Origin: Citrus sinensis
Taxonomy: Eukaryota; Streptophyta; Magnoliopsida; Sapindales; Rutaceae
Assembly (NCBI RefSeq): GCF_022201045.2
Contig: NC_068558.1
Coordinates: 4,369,501-4,433,500 of the forward strand
Length of the DNA stretch: 64,000 bases
Direction: 5' to 3'
Part shown: in pieces, positions 1 to 13,668 of the stretch
Position numbering within the stretch: position 1 is the stretch's first letter
Layout: every line of letters starts with the position of its first letter
Translations under genes and position numbers: made by a program
The notes under the pieces: generated by a model
Databases searched by the model: none
Told to the model about the DNA's origin: nothing
Seen by the model: the letters and a program-made list of their open reading frames with translations, nothing else

Positions 1-217
1 TCTCCTCTCATTTTTAATTCTCAAATAACCGTATTGCTACAAGTAAAAATAAAATATAAAAGCAAAAACAAGAAACTAGACTGGACTTAGCACTTGTTTC
101 GGGCTCAGTTAAACGGCGATTCAACGCAAAGTATTTTAAATAATTATTATCACTTCCCACATTTTGTCGACACCACAGTAAAATAAAAAAAATATTAATT
201 TGAAAATCGGAAATCAC

Positions 218-334
218 CTGATTTGGGGAGAAGGCGGCGGAGGTGAAGAGGCCGCGAGAGGGGAGATTGGCGAGGAAACTGGAAGCCGTCTGATTTGAAT
301 CAGACGGCTGAGGTTGAGAAGACGACGCCTCCAT
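218..334 (-). CDS. First exon of a possible DDA1-like gene (cut by window edge)
   Basis: The ATG is at 334 and 39 codons read through to a CAG|GTGA splice donor at 217/218. The rest of the gene would lie left of the window, with 1-217 being intron. The peptide is rich in Ser and Gln, then has FLANLPSRGLF followed by Ser/Pro. That motif resembles the start of plant DDA1 proteins (DET1- and DDB1-associated protein 1), part of the CUL4-DDB1 ubiquitin ligase complex with DET1 and COP10. I recognise the motif only from memory, and no diagnostic downstream exon is visible. The exon itself is well supported by a clean start, sensible codons and a good donor; the identity is tentative. Confidence 0.45.
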
Positions 335-3300
335 GGGATTTGGCGCCTGAATAACCCTCCCGAATTACACAGAGAAGTCAGAATAGTGAAATATGAGTCA
401 ATTCGGATTTTTCTTCTTCCCTTTTTTTTTTTTTTTTTTTTGGTGGGTTTTGGTTAGTGGACTAATAAACACTCTTCTATATATGTGGGATTTTTTAATG
501 ATGTGGTTAATGTTTTTGATTAGCAGTGGTAATTTAGTAATTACGAAAATGTGGTAAAAAGAAGTGATTTTTATTGTATGCCAGTATTTGCATATTCCTT
601 GTATCATTTAGAGACAGCACGTCTCGAATTATTTTTAGAAGACTTATAAGTGATCTTAAAAAAGTAAAAAATATTTTTAGCATTTAATAAATATTTTTAA
701 AAATTACTCATGGTAACTATTCATTATTGTATTGTTTATTCGATCTAATGTGTTAACACAATATAAATAATTAGAGAAAAAAACTTAGGTGAAATTGGTG
801 TTTGTGCAATATGGTATTATGAGTACTACTAATTTACAATCCAATAAAATTTTGAAAGACAGTACCGGTAATTTGAAATTAACATATCATATAATGAGAA
901 AAAAATGAGAATAAAAGCAAGTGACAAGTACTTTTAAAGTATCAATAGTGCTATTTTTATGAAATATATAATGACTAAAATGAGAAAAGAATTTGAAAAA
1001 AAATTAAAATATATGTTGTTTTATCATACAATATCACATATACATGTGCAAGTGAGCGTGTATATACGTATAAAAATATTCATAATACCAAAATAAATTC
1101 AGAGGGAAAATAATCTTTTTATCTTGGATTATTTAACAATAGTTAATGTAATTAATAGAAAAGTAATTAGTTTATATAAAATTAAAATTTGAAATGCTTA
1201 GAAAATATTATAAAAAGCTCATGGTTGCGAAAAATACTTTTAACGATTCTTGAGGGCTGAGGCGGCTAGGAATGAATTTCCTTGTATTATAAGTGGGGTG
1301 TCATAAGTATCTTAAAGGGGTGTTAGACCTTCTTGTTTCATAATTGGGCCCAGCCGAGTCGAATTAATATGAGTCGAGTCGGGCTTTTGACATATCTCAA
1401 ACAACACCGAGCTCCTAAAGACACCCCATTTATATCATTTAAAAGTCATTTTAAATTTAAAAAGTATATTTCTCCATATTTATTAGTTTTTCTTAATAAA
1501 CTCTGAGTTATTTATTCTACATCAACGCCAGCTCGCCTCATTGCTTCGAAAGAACAAAATTTTGGGCTCCAATTTTTCAACTCCTCGAGACTATCTTTCT
1601 TTCGTAGTTATAAAAATGACTTGCCGCCGGTATCTAGGGACATCCTGGAAGCGGCGTTGATTCTCTGTTGATCGAAAGTTTTGTTATTTTTCGGTCTATA
1701 TGAGTTTTTGGAGACCAATGTTGAGGGGGTTTGTGAATTTATTATTAAATTGATGTTGTTTTCTTGTATTAAGAATTTCAAGCCCTTAACTCCGGTGCTG
1801 CCACCGACAAATCTGGTATCGGAACTGTCGAACTCGTAAAGGGCGGATAATTCAAAAATTCAGGATTCAAAGGAGAAAAAGGCTAGATTGTCAATTGTGG
1901 CCTGTGCACTTTGGGTATTTGGCTGTGAAATTTTCGAATTTTTATTTTTTTTTCTCAATCAAACTTTTCTACCTCTATATTACTCATTGATGAATGACGG
2001 GGCGGGATAGCGGGAGCGGTTTGATAGGGTTGACACAGTAATAAATGAATACAATTAGGGTAAGAGTGCGATTGGATCTTATTATAAGCCAAACGAATAA
2101 CTCTTTAAATAATATTTTTAATTTTTAAAAACACTTTAAGCCTGATAGCGAGATTTTGATATAACCTAAAAGAAATTTTAAAACATGAATTTTTTATTGA
2201 ATGATTGGAGTTATGAAAATAATAACAATATCTCCTTATTTATAATAGATTAAGCTTACTTTTTAAGTTATAAAAAAATTTAAAAATCCTAGAATATCAT
2301 CTTACGTCAATGAACTATTTTAATTCTTATTTTTTGATTGTACAATGTCAAAGTAGCGATCTACCAATAACCAACAAGAAACTAGTTTGTCATTAATTGG
2401 TAAAATTGTGAACTTGTAAAAGGATTTTATTAAGATTCTTGGTAAATATCAAGTCTTCGACACGAGGCTTAGGCGAGGTTGTGAGGCATACAGCGACATG
2501 CTGATGGTATTACAGTCCTTACGGATTTAGGGGATTTGGGCGTTAGGGATTTGTGAGTTGCGGCTGCTAGTGAAGTGCCATGAGTGTAGAGTTAGGGACT
2601 TAAACTTGTTTTTAATTTAAGTTAATATATATTTTTAAATTACTTTTTAATTTAATATAAAATTTAACTGAATCTAAATGTTTGATTTTTAGGATGCATT
2701 TGTATCTAGATCTATATTCATATCTATACGAATTTTAATTTTCTACATTTGGATTTAGATCTTCCGATCCTTGTTGGATGCCGGCCGAATCCGGATTTAA
2801 TTACCATTCATAGGCGGGTGTCAAGAGCTCGATTCAATTAACATAAGACCATATTAGGAGAGGCAACAATCCAATTTAATAGTTCATTATTTTTGTATAA
2901 AAAATTAAAAATTTCATTACCGTAAACCAAGAACTGAACAGGGCACAGCCTTCTATCATTAAAACCAACAACAAAAGTACAAAAACCACGGGCAGCCGCC
3001 GCAGGGCAGCTCTCCACGTCACGAACCCAAAATCTGAATCAGCACATTTGTCGTTGAACACAAGTGCGCTAAGCATGGAGCAGCGCATGTTAGAGTGACA
3101 CGCCACTGGCCTTCATTAAAAATCGGATAAGCGAAGGATTAAAAAAAAAGGAAAAAAAAGAGTGTGCCTATTATTTTTTAATTCTATCCGCCAAAAGAGG
3201 AAATAAATAAACGAGCGAACCGGATAAGCTTAAGCGAACAGTACGTCAAACACAAGCCATTGACCACGCAGCTCCATGACCAATCATGCAGCATCCGCAT

Positions 3301-3468
3301 CAGGAATGTCCACGTGTCCCGCTTCCACCGGTCAAACTGATAAGCATGCAACTTTAACGCACAGAGTAAACGCAAGTATTAACTGCGGTTTTTTAAAACG
3401 GGTTTGTTTGTTTTGTTTTGTTGTTAAAATAAAAATCTAAAGCTTTTCGACCTTTGTGGAGTTATATA

Positions 3469-3500
<32 letters not shown>

Positions 3501-3554
3501 CAGAGAATCGAGAATAAGAAAAGAGAGTGTGTTGAGTTGAGAGCATTCGTATTG
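335..3554. other. Intergenic spacer between left-edge gene and KING1-like gene
   Basis: About 3.2 kb of AT-rich sequence with no credible gene; the short open frames here have no coding character. It should hold the upstream regions of both flanking genes. Nearest the KING1-like gene, 2950-3330 is less AT-rich and contains a CACGTG G-box at 3311-3316 and a CCACGTCAC motif near 3015. These are candidate ABA/light-responsive sites, inferred from the motif alone. Confidence 0.6.
3469..3505. repeat. GA microsatellite in the KING1 5' leader
   Basis: A (GA)n run interrupted by two CAG units ends about 50 bases before the KING1 start codon. It is probably part of the 5' leader. GA/CT tracts are common near plant transcription starts. 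Confidence 0.85.
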
Positions 3555-6066
3555 ATGGCGAGTGTGCAATTACAGAGACAAGGGAGTAGTCCAAGGCAAC
3601 AGGATAGTCCTCGGAGTCCAGAGGCGCAGCTGGGGATGAAAGTGGAGGATTTGTGGGACGTTTTGGAACCACAGCTGAGTCCCACGGAGAAGCTCAACGC
3701 CTGCTTTGAAAGCATCCCTGTTGAGGCTTTCCCTCCTCCGCCTTCACAAGGTACTTTTTCATCAATTATATATTTACATAATTATATATATATACACACG
3801 TAATTGCTTATAGTTATCGGTGCATCAATAACTACGGGCCTATGGCACTAGTTGCAGAATTGTGTCACATGTCCAGTTAATCACAATCAGGTAATCACAA
3901 TATGTTGGGGGCAAACTGCTCAAAATTGCTATCTAGATCATTTCTGTTCACCATATACATGCTTTATGTTTATACACAATGGAGTTGCCTGGATCAGAGT
4001 CTCTGATATTGTTTTTGGGTATCTCTTTAATAAATTCCTCAAAAATATGTTCTTTTCTTGTTTGAGCGTTTGGAATCACGACGTCCTGTGATCGTGATCG
4101 GGGGAGCTTTAAGCTTTTGCATATGATCTGTGTGTTGAAATGATTTAAATTCGGTGTTTTGTGTTTTATTTTTACTTGGTTGAATAATAATTGTTGATCA
4201 TTGTGTGCAGTGATTGAGATAAAATCGGACACCAGTCTAGCTGAAGCAGTTGAAATACTGGCCCAACACAGAATTCTTAGTGCTCCTGTAGTGGATGTTG
4301 ATGCACCTGAGGATGCTAGTTGGATAGACAGATACATTGGCATTGTTGAGTTTGCAGGAATTGCTGTATGGATTTTGCATCAGGTAAGAGTCACAATCAA
4401 TCTTCTTATATTATTTATTCAACTGGCATTGCTGAGTGGTTCCATTTATGTCTTAAATTTAAGGGTGTCCATGTTCAAAGAGATTGTGGTTTTTTGGCTT
4501 CGTATTTTTCTGATTTGGTGAGGAAACTGAAAGCAAATTTTTTTCATCATCTTGACAGTCAGAACCTCCTTCTCCAAGGAGTTCATCCCCTAGTTCTGCT
4601 TTGGCTGCAGCAGTTAATGGCATGTCTAAGGCTGCTCTATTTAAGGATTTAGGCCCTGAATCTGCTTCAATGACTTCCGGAAACTTTTTTGAAGCTTTGA
4701 CTACTTCTGAATTCTATAAGAACACTAAGGTTGTATATAACCTTCATAACTTCTGTTTCTTTCTGATGTGTTTCACATTTTTATTTTTCAACAAAAATTG
4801 GTGGCACTCATTAAGTTCCAAACATACAGGTACGAGACATCGCAGGGTCATTTCGCTGGGCTCCATTCCTTGCTCTGCAGAAATCCAACTCCTTCTTGAC
4901 CATGCTTCTGTTGCTTTCAAAGTACAAAATGAAGAGCATTCCTGTAGTTGATTTGGGTGAAGGGACAATTGATAACATTATCACCCAGTCTTCTGTTATT
5001 CACATGTTAGCTGAGTGTGCTGGCCTTGAATGGTTTGAAAGCTGGGGAAAGAAGAAGCTATCTGAAATTGGTCTTCCCATAATGTCAGCTAATCATATTG
5101 TCAAGGTACGTCAGTAAAACTCTATTATCTTCAGATTACCTACAAATAAAATAGTTATTTTATATATATATATATATGATCTAATTTATCCAAAGAGATT
5201 ATTTAGCTATTACTTGTCTTGAATTGAGAATCACTAAATCCTGTTTAGGTCAACAAAAATGCCTATACATGGTACAAATCTTTCCTTTGCCCCATTGTAT
5301 CTGCTACAGATATCTTTGTCTATAACATTGAACCAGAAGCAAGTCTCTTCATATTGTCAACCCCGCATCACAGCTTTTATCTGTTACAGTCCTAACTTAT
5401 TTTTTCCCCAAAATGTTTTACTTTTAAGCAAAATGGTGTTTCTTTAAACCATTAACATGTTAATGTCCTTTTGAAGTGCTTGTTTTATTTGTTTTAGGTG
5501 TACGAGGATGAACCAGTGCTTCAGGCATTTAAGTTGATGAGGAGAAAGAAAATTGGAGGTATACCTGTTGTTGAAAAAGGTGGTAATAAGGCCGTGGGTA
5601 ATATAAGCCTGAGAGATATTCAGTTCCTTTTAACTGCACCGGAGATCTATCACGATTATAGGTTTGTCGATGAATCTTTTATTTACCAGTATTTTACAAT
5701 GTTTTGTTAAGATGTCTCATTGTTAACTGTTGAAGTTACTTATGCAAACTTGTGTTAATGCATAGATCTATCACTGCTAAGAACTTCCTGACAGCAGTTA
5801 GAAAGTACATGGAAGAACATCATCATGAGGACTCACCATTGTTAAGTGGCATGGTAACATGCAGCAGAAACCACACAATAAAGGAATTAATCCATCTGCT
5901 TGATTCCAAAAAAATTCATCGAATTTATGTGGTGGATTTTAATGGGAATTTGGAAGGTGTGATCACATTGAGAGACATCATCTCAAGGCTAGTACACGAG
6001 CCTCCAGGCTACTTTGGTGATTTCTTCGATGGAGTCTTGCCATTGCCTGAGAATAGCAGGGTCTAA
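3555..6066 (+). CDS. KING1: SNF1-related kinase (SnRK1) regulatory gamma subunit, KING1-like, four CBS domains
   Basis: Regulatory subunit of the SnRK1 energy-sensing kinase, the plant relative of AMPK/SNF1. Six exons read in frame: 3555-3750, 4211-4383, 4559-4729, 4830-5105, 5498-5661 and 5766-6066, giving 426 residues. The protein matches Arabidopsis KING1 (At3g48530, about 424 residues) throughout as I recall it. Four CBS repeats are visible at roughly residues 66-135, 183-246, 273-324 and 354-410, with typical IPVVD, LRDI and IYVVD strands. The C-terminus GYFGDFFDG...PLPEN is characteristic of this family. The start was chosen at MASVQ because the frame upstream runs through the GA repeat, which looks untranslated. 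KING1 differs from the hybrid betagamma subunit (SNF4) in lacking an N-terminal carbohydrate-binding module, and none is seen here. All introns are GT-AG. The gene looks intact. Confidence 0.95.
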
Positions 6067-9018
6067 AGGTAACAAGCCCCCTTATGTTTTCAGCAACTAA
6101 TCATTTGCTTCTGTCTGATGTTCGTGTGTCGGAGACTGGTTGGATGCAGTGATTGTAACGTAGTTTATTTCATGCTGATGTAATTGAAAACCATCTTGCT
6201 TAGCTGAGTTAGATCTTTTGTACATGTTTCTCAGTTTCTGTATCCACCAAACCCATGTTAGTCCCTTTCTGTAAATTAGTCTAATAATTGGAACACTTTA
6301 ATGGTTCCTTTGGATACCAATGGTTAGTTTTTTCATGAGAAAAAATAAGTCAGGCCTGCGGTATTTTGTGCATTTCCTATATAATCGGTTTATGAAATTT
6401 ACATTGAGATAATTCTTGCCAAGAAGAAAAGCCTGATTGGGGTGAGAACTGGAAAATTCTCTTCCTTGCCAGCGTCTTGGCATTTTAGAATCCCAATCAA
6501 ACGCAAGTTTCCCCAGTAGAAACAAAAAAGCTAGTTGGTTATAGAGAGAAAAAAATTCTCTCGTTTCTTCAAATGCTGCTTATTAGGGGACAATCTGGCG
6601 GCTATTCCAACATCGCACGCACATTTACTCGCTATGCCGGCATGGCCGGATGAGGCAATGGGCTGCCGTTAGGCGCTAGCTGGCCACACATTTGCTCCTA
6701 TGTATGAATTCCAATGAAACTAGTAAGCCCAAATTGCGACTTGGCGGTATATGGATTAGAGCAATCTGTCACTTAATCTTTGAAATGGAATCTGTATCTG
6801 CAGACTGCAAGAATGCGTCCTAACCGGCCATGAGGCCAGCAGCAGGTGCCAACTGCTTTCAAATTTCAAACTTGGCGGTGGCATCTCTCATCTGCTTGGT
6901 ATAAAAAATTTGTCCCGGGCGCATTTTGGCGGGCTAATCAGTTTCTTGTTCATAAACAATTGTAAAACATCTGCACCTTGGCCAGCTTACGTTGCCAAAT
7001 TCACCAAGATTGAACATCCGCAAGACCAAATTTTGGCTTTTGTTTTTCGGTCATATAGGACCAAAAATGGTTTCCTGCCGCCGAGCTACGAGTTGTATGG
7101 GCACGGACCACGTAGTCAATGTGTAGTTCGAAATTCCACCACGGTTGACCCTTTCGGTGTTACATGGGCCCTGAATTTTTTTTTTTTTTTTTTGAAACTG
7201 ATTAATCATTAGATTACTGTATTACACAGATATTTACAACAACTACTTATTGTAGCAGAGATATTACACTGATATTTACAATCAGATATACATAATTGGG
7301 ACTTACATTATTACAATGAATTCTATGAAGTACATGCCCAATACAAATAACCCCTCACAGGAGAATATGTCCATACTCCACTTGCATTTCGCAAGGGGGA
7401 ATGATTTTTTAAATATAAATAACATTTACCCCCCACAATGGCCATTAAATAGACTAACTACCAGATCACTTGTCTGACCGAATGGCCATTAAAAGCAGAT
7501 CTATATTATCTATGGGTGAACCTACCATAAGATTCTCTGATTTTAAATTTTAAACCACCGGACACCTGCCGAAAAAATACAAAAACATGGCCACGTTCCT
7601 TGGTTGGAACACTTTTTTTATCGATCTCTTTCAAAAGAGATCAGAATCGGCAATCAGACATACTGAAATAAGAATAAAAAACAATTATTATGAGAGGGCT
7701 CTATTGATTCTATGGAGCACATATATCAATATTTCTGGATTCCATTTTAACATTGAGATTCTACCTGATTGATCTGTTATGCGAGAACTTTCTTCAAGCT
7801 GGGACTACGCTTCGCATAAGCACAATAATTAGACCCAAATTACTTGCTTATGACTTACGAGTAGGAGTGCGTTTAGGAGGTGGAGGCCAGGGAGTCGTAT
7901 AACACGTCCAAAATGAACCAGCTATGTGTGCAGTGTAATACCACAGTCCAGGGGTGATTACAGTTTAACAAATCAAAATCGGTGTATACACGTAGCCTTT
8001 CAACTGGTTTCCCAATCGTCTAGCAATTCATTGCTAAACAGCTAAACAGTCGCTAAACATCCCACCTTCAAATCTTACGCCAATTGAACAAGTAAAATAA
8101 CTGGAATACAACTCGATAAACTACCACTGTTAATTCCAAATCGAACTATGATCAATGTTCGTGGAACCAAGACTTCGATTCAGTTGCACAGAGCATCACA
8201 GCTTCCTAGGACTAGGTCAGAGCAATTTAAGTGCCAAATATAAGGATTGGTCTGTAATTAGCTCGTCTACCAAGTGTAATGAACAGGAGTTAGAATGGTG
8301 AACACAATAAAAGTCAATTATTTGTGGAACAAAGAGTGCCAAATAAATTTGGATACAAGTATAATGGCCAGCAATGCCAACCACTGATAAAGGAAAATGC
8401 ACTACATATTTGCATTCATCATCTTAGTTACGCAAGTTCTTGACTTTTTCCACAAATGAACCTGGGGTTGTCGATAACCCTACTCTAGACAAGGAGTTAA
8501 ATCTAATCAATCTAATTAATTTCATAAGTCAAGCCAAAATAGCCAAAAATGGATCTGCTTATCAGCGGCTAATCCCAAGATGCCTGATGAAAATGTGCTG
8601 TTTTTTCGTTCAGCAACTTATCTGAAGATTGTGAACCAAACCTAGCAATTAGATGAAAAAGTAGAAATTTCAATTATACTGACATGCTCAGTCTTTAACC
8701 CATTATGATAATATAAATAAAACTAACCATTATGCTTAATCATGGACAAATAATTAGTTAAATACTAATGAAGATTCATGAAAATAAAATACATGAACCA
8801 TGACATAATCCAGATGTTACAAAAACTACAGTCTATAGCACATGTACAAAACTTAATACAGTATAGAGTGAGCAGTATTAACTTTCACCGAAAAAACCTG
8901 TGTTTGTGACATTAACACCAACATAAAAAGCATATCATAAAATACAATAACAGATGCACCCAGCGGTAACTAGTCCTTGATGAGAGCACAATGCTTACCC
9001 CTCACAAGAGCCTGAATG
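6067..9018. other. Intergenic spacer between KING1 and EXO70F1 (convergent 3' ends)
   Basis: The first 200-250 bases are probably the KING1 3' UTR and the last few hundred the EXO70F1 3' UTR, since the genes converge. A SINE-like block lies near 7.2-7.5 kb. An open frame at 6910-7212 has no recognisable family and ends in the poly-T of that block, so I do not call it a gene. No RNA gene was recognised. Confidence 0.55.
7176..7470 (-). mobile_element. SINE-like retroelement, 3' part, reverse orientation
   Basis: A poly-T run at 7176-7193 (the element's poly-A tail read backwards) is followed by sequence clearly related to a second block at 45307-45597. Shared pieces include a GATTAAtCATTAGaTTACTGTATTA-type stretch, a TACTCCACTYGYATTYCGCAA stretch and the ATTTACAAC segment. 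The second copy retains a tRNA-like head; here the head is not clear, so this copy is probably 5'-truncated or diverged. The left boundary is good and the right boundary approximate. Confidence 0.6.
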
Positions 9019-10926
9019 CTATGAACTCTTTCTTCTCGGATGGTGAAGAACACCAGGTGATCCTTCAAATAGATCCAATAAATAACTCTCTAAATCCTCT
9101 GGTGTATATTTTATGTATTTGCCAGCATGCCTTCCACTCTCTAGCTGACTCCTAAACCTACCCATAAATGAGCGGTAAGCTGGAATCACTTTCTCTGATA
9201 TTGAAATTCGAAGCTCTTCCCGAAGTTGAGGATCAGGGACTTTCCATGCAGTCTGAACCCTATATATCTCTTCAAAACACAAATTGAAGCTCCTAAATCT
9301 CTCCTTCAAAGTCACCTTGGAGGCATTAGTGGAGCCCCCACCAATCCCTTCATCCTTCAAACAAGCCAAGGCCTTACTCCAAGAAGCCCTAAGATAACTT
9401 GTCGCATATTGGCGCACCTGGCCACGCCTCTTGCGAACCCAATTGTCTCCTAAAAGCTTTCCAAGCTCAGAATCCTTCACTTTCTGCACTATGTACAGAA
9501 TATTATTCATTAGAAATATATACTGCATAGCACTATCATCATACAATCTCGATTTCTCCTCAATATTAGATTCCAAGCATGTTATCAACAACAACAATCT
9601 CCGTGCAATCGGAGACATACTCTCCAAACTATCAGCATCAATCTGTAAACTACCAGTATCAATTTCATCATGTTCTAACAGCTTGTTCAGAGTATCACTA
9701 TAATCAACAAGCAACTTCACATAATTCATCACATAACGAGTAAGTGGGTGAATCTCTCCACCCTGCATAGGTTTCTTCGAAGTCTCACTCTGCACAGCAT
9801 TCTCGAACTCCGCAAAAGTCCCCTTGGCAGCTTCTCCCAATGCATTCAGCACTCCCCTTACCTCACCACAAACAAGCTCAGACGTTATCATGGCCTCCAA
9901 ATTGGGTAAAACATCAGCCAATGCATCATACATGTCCAAAATCCTGAACAACTTCTCTGATGACCTTTTCCCAATTGCCACAGCCTCTGCAAAAATCAAC
10001 AACGGCTTCACACACCCTTTAGCAGTCTCATTGAAACAATCATCACCCAAAGTCTCAGCCTCACTAAAAATATGATCACAAAGCTTCTTTTCACCACTCA
10101 AAAGAAGTTTACCCGCTATTTTAACAGCTTGTATCCATTTTTTCATCTTCTCATCCAAAGAACTCCACTCAACTTTTTGAACTTCTTCCATACTCAACTT
10201 CTCAACACCAAGAATCGCCAAACACTCATCCAAAGCTCCGCGCCTAATGTTACTATAAACTTGAAAACACTCTTTCTCATAACCTGACCTGATCATTCTA
10301 TCAGCAATCTGTTTCAAATCATCCACAGCAGCAGGTTCAATCAAATCAACACTCGCCTCTTCACCTAAACTTGCTCCTCTCTCATGAAACCTCACGCTCC
10401 CATCACTTACCTCTCCAAAGCTCTCGAACTCCCCATCAATTTCCCCATCGTTCGCCGCAAACGACAGCGAAACGCGCCGCATCGATCCGTACAGCCCATC
10501 AGCGTCCAGCGGAATCGTGTTGCTGATCAGGAGATGCCGAAAGTCGTCTTCCAAACGCGACATCGCCGCCTGGATCGCTGTCTCAGCCCGGTCCATGACC
10601 TCGTTGTCGCTCCCGACAGATAAGTTGTCGATCAGTCGGAGGATATCGTCCACGGCGCCGATGAATTCGTTGAACTCTTCCGGGGAATCCCAGTTGGAGT
10701 TGGAGTCGTGACGAAGTATGATCTTTTCAGCCGATTCAAAACTGTGGGGACCGCTTGAGTCGCCGTTGATCAATTCGCCGATGTTTGATAGCCGATTGTC
10801 GAAGCTCGAGAAGATTAGAAGCATGTCCTCGCGAACTTCTTTAGGGGTGTTGAGGCTCTTGACGATCTGCTGCGCCGTTGCTAGGACCCGGTCTTCGCCG
10901 CCGGTGTTTATGCTCGTCGTTGCCAT
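9019..10926 (-). CDS. EXO70F1: Exocyst subunit EXO70, F clade (EXO70F1-like)
   Basis: One uninterrupted frame of 635 residues, as usual for plant EXO70 genes, which are often intronless. EXO70 is a peripheral subunit of the exocyst, which tethers secretory vesicles to the plasma membrane through lipid binding by its C-terminal rods. The N-terminus ([19 protein letters not shown]) and the basic end HHPRRKSS match Arabidopsis EXO70F1 (At5g50380) as I recall it. The conserved core includes [52 protein letters not shown] and [14 protein letters not shown], the last in the membrane-binding end. It is about 48 residues shorter than the Arabidopsis protein, mainly in the acidic or low-complexity N-terminal linker. 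The neighbouring PPR and PAP27 genes support the F-clade call by synteny. It looks intact. Confidence 0.93.
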   Translation of the reverse strand: MATTSINTGGEDRVLATAQQIVKSLNTPKEVREDMLLIFSSFDNRLSNIGELINGDSSGPHSFESAEKIILRHDSNSNWDSPEEFNEFIGAVDDILRLIDNLSVGSDNEVMDRAETAIQAAMSRLEDDFRHLLISNTIPLDADGLYGSMRRVSLSFAANDGEIDGEFESFGEVSDGSVRFHERGASLGEEASVDLIEPAAVDDLKQIADRMIRSGYEKECFQVYSNIRRGALDECLAILGVEKLSMEEVQKVEWSSLDEKMKKWIQAVKIAGKLLLSGEKKLCDHIFSEAETLGDDCFNETAKGCVKPLLIFAEAVAIGKRSSEKLFRILDMYDALADVLPNLEAMITSELVCGEVRGVLNALGEAAKGTFAEFENAVQSETSKKPMQGGEIHPLTRYVMNYVKLLVDYSDTLNKLLEHDEIDTGSLQIDADSLESMSPIARRLLLLITCLESNIEEKSRLYDDSAMQYIFLMNNILYIVQKVKDSELGKLLGDNWVRKRRGQVRQYATSYLRASWSKALACLKDEGIGGGSTNASKVTLKERFRSFNLCFEEIYRVQTAWKVPDPQLREELRISISEKVIPAYRSFMGRFRSQLESGRHAGKYIKYTPEDLESYLLDLFEGSPGVLHHPRRKSS

Positions 10927-10930
10927 TCCG

Positions 10931-10938
10931 TAGGGTTT
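10931..10938 (-). promoter_or_regulatory. Telo-box (AAACCCTA) just upstream of EXO70F1 start
   Basis: AAACCCTA on the minus strand lies about five bases before the EXO70F1 ATG. Telo-boxes are common near plant transcription starts of growth-related and translation genes. Being so close to the ATG it would lie in the leader, so a regulatory role here is only inferred. Confidence 0.4.
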
Positions 10939-13642
10939 GCAAGTAACAAAAGGGGGGAAAAATAACCAAAAAGACCAAAAATAAAACTAAAATAAAGAGT
11001 TTGTTAATGAAAATTGAGGGCTTTATTTAACAAGGGATTCTGGCGACGGGATTCATTTTGATAATTATTGTTACTATCGTTCTGATTGAAGAGATTTTGG
11101 AGAGAAATTGAAACCGAAAAGGCGTTTGTTTACTTTGGCCGGCGAGTAAAACGAAACCAAACGAGAAGAGAGAAGAGAGAAGAGACGAGCGGACAAGAGA
11201 GAGTAACGTAAGGGAAGTTTTGTCTTTGCTGTATTGTTGTCTTATTGTCTTGACTCCTGCTGGGGTGGGCTTTGGGTGCGGCACAGTACAGTGAGGTTTT
11301 AAGCAGTTACGTTACGATTGGGTTGTGATTATTAGTCATAAACAAAACGAAGGGTAAAATTCCTTTGACATCCCTGTATTTTGGTCAAATAACCCATTTC
11401 ATTCTTATAGAATTAGGTGGCATTTATATTTTTTTTAATCTAAAATTTAAATAAATCTAAATCAGTATAGATTCTAAACAGAACTAAAAATTTAAATCTG
11501 AATGAGATTTTTTTTTCATTTGAATCTTTGAAAATAAGTTTTCAGATTTTTTCCAATTAATAAAACTGAAATCTAATATTTTTTCATGTGTGCTTTTTAT
11601 AAATTTTAAATATTAAACAAATAATAAAACCTCAAAGAACATTAATAGGGATAGTATTTTATAATTACATAAATCATGTTCATGTTCAAATGAATGCAAT
11701 CCTTTAATATTTTCTTTATTAGAACATGTTAATCAATTTTATTGTATTTTATGATGTTTCGTATAGAAATATTCATAAAAATTTTATAAAGATAAAAAAT
11801 AGTGATTTGAAGAAAATAAAAGGATAAATAAATAGTAATGTTAATTAGTAAGTTCTATTTATTTAGTGATGAAAATAAAGTAATCAAATATGGATATTTT
11901 GGAGAATATATTTTAATGATGTCATTAAAACTTTTTAGATTAAGTAAAAATAATAATAATTTAATGACTTAATGACAAAAAATTTTCATTAAATTAAAAA
12001 AATAAGCGTACCTAATAACTTAATTGATTGAAATTAAGCTCTATTAAGTCATTAAGTCAAAATAAACGGCCGCTTATAGTTTACGAAATATCTAAAAACA
12101 TCTTTCACTTTTTACATAATTTAGATAGTTTAACTAGGGTTGCAATTCGTGTAATAGTGTCGTGTCAAATTTAAGCAAATACGAATACGATCTATTTGTT
12201 AATCGTGTTGATATATCAAAATACAGATATGATCCATTTATTAATTATGTTAATCATGTTGACTGTTTTAAAATATTTAATAAATATAAAAAATAAAATA
12301 TTATTCTAAAAAAAACATGTGAATATTATTCTAAAAAATAGGTCATAAATAAGTTAATATGACATAAGTATGAAATGGATAATTTTATAACACAATATGG
12401 ATACGACCTCATTTTGCCACCTCTAAGTTTTATTTCCATTAGAAATGAGATACAAGGGTATATTGTGATATTTTACAAATCACGTTATATTTGGGTACTT
12501 TAAAAATAATTGAGAGACAATGGTATTTAAGTATCATCTCATTGGATGATAAAAATTGAATATAAGAGGGATTGAATTTAAACCTTACTCACATGAAGAA
12601 CAAGAAAAAAAATTGAATTACCGTTAGACGACAAGCTATAAAGATGTGATAGGACATTGAGCCCGACTACGAGGATGTTAGTAACATTTACCTACTTGGT
12701 GGCTTCTGATTTGGACGCTAAGAGATTACATTTAAAATAACATCATGCGTGTTACGTGTGTGAACGTTAACTGAAAAAAATATCCCACATTCGTGCTGGC
12801 TGATTTAACAACTTGAAGGCCCGGAAGGGTGACAAATTATTATTATTATTTTTCTCGTCAAAATCATTGCCCTTACCTAACTAGTTTGGTCTGTAAGTTT
12901 ATTCGTTAACAATTTTTGGTTTTCGTCAAACAATTTGATTATTTTTTACAGCACCTAAATTCAAAATTGATTTGATAGAGATATTTCTAATCACGAATTG
13001 CGGAACGTGGTAAGGAAGGAAAAAAAATTAAATGGCCCTACTTAACAGATGAACTATGTTGCTTTTTGGAAGCCACAATGTGTGTACACCGTGAAATAGT
13101 CGTCGTTAATCTATAAGAAGCTAAACGACAACGATGAAGTTTCCAAGTCACGGCAAGGCCGCCTGACTTTACAATGAATGAAGGGTATGATGATTATTGT
13201 ACGCAAAGAAAGTTGTTCGTCCACAAAACACTGGCGTGATTAAAGAGTTCTTCAGAGAAATTGAACGTGTCAAATTTCCCTAAACTTCCAGAAGAGTCAA
13301 ACTAGTACCATTAGCCACCAGAGACCACTGTCTCATTCCTAACACACACTTCTGAAATGAAAGAAATAAGAGGTAACTGGCTTCCTCCTCATGCTAATTA
13401 CGTGAATCTGCAAAGAAGAGTGATTTATTTATTTTTTTAAATAGAAAAATGCGCAAATAATTTACATGAGTAGAGTTTCCAACATTTCTCATTCTGAAGC
13501 AATAGTCTTTTTGGCTCGGTATCCGAACCAGAGTTGTATAAGGGGCAGTTGTTCTAATTCAATTTCAATTTGAACGGGGTTTCCTTGAGCAACTCAAACA
13601 GAGGATCCCAATCAACATCATCCCATTTTGTCTGCAATATCA

Positions 13643-13668
13643 ATATATATATATATATATATATATAT
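13643..13668. repeat. AT microsatellite
   Basis: A pure (AT)n tract downstream of the COMMD9-like gene. Confidence 0.9.

Noticed and set aside
3456-3554. N-terminal extension of KING1 through an Arg/Glu dipeptide run
   Set aside because: It is translation of the GA microsatellite; the conserved protein starts at the ATG at 3555.
6910-7212. 100-codon frame on the plus strand
   Set aside because: No recognised family, and it ends in the poly-T tail of a SINE-like block; coding use is not convincing.
9226-10933. Several plus-strand frames
   Set aside because: Antisense shadows of the EXO70F1 coding sequence.
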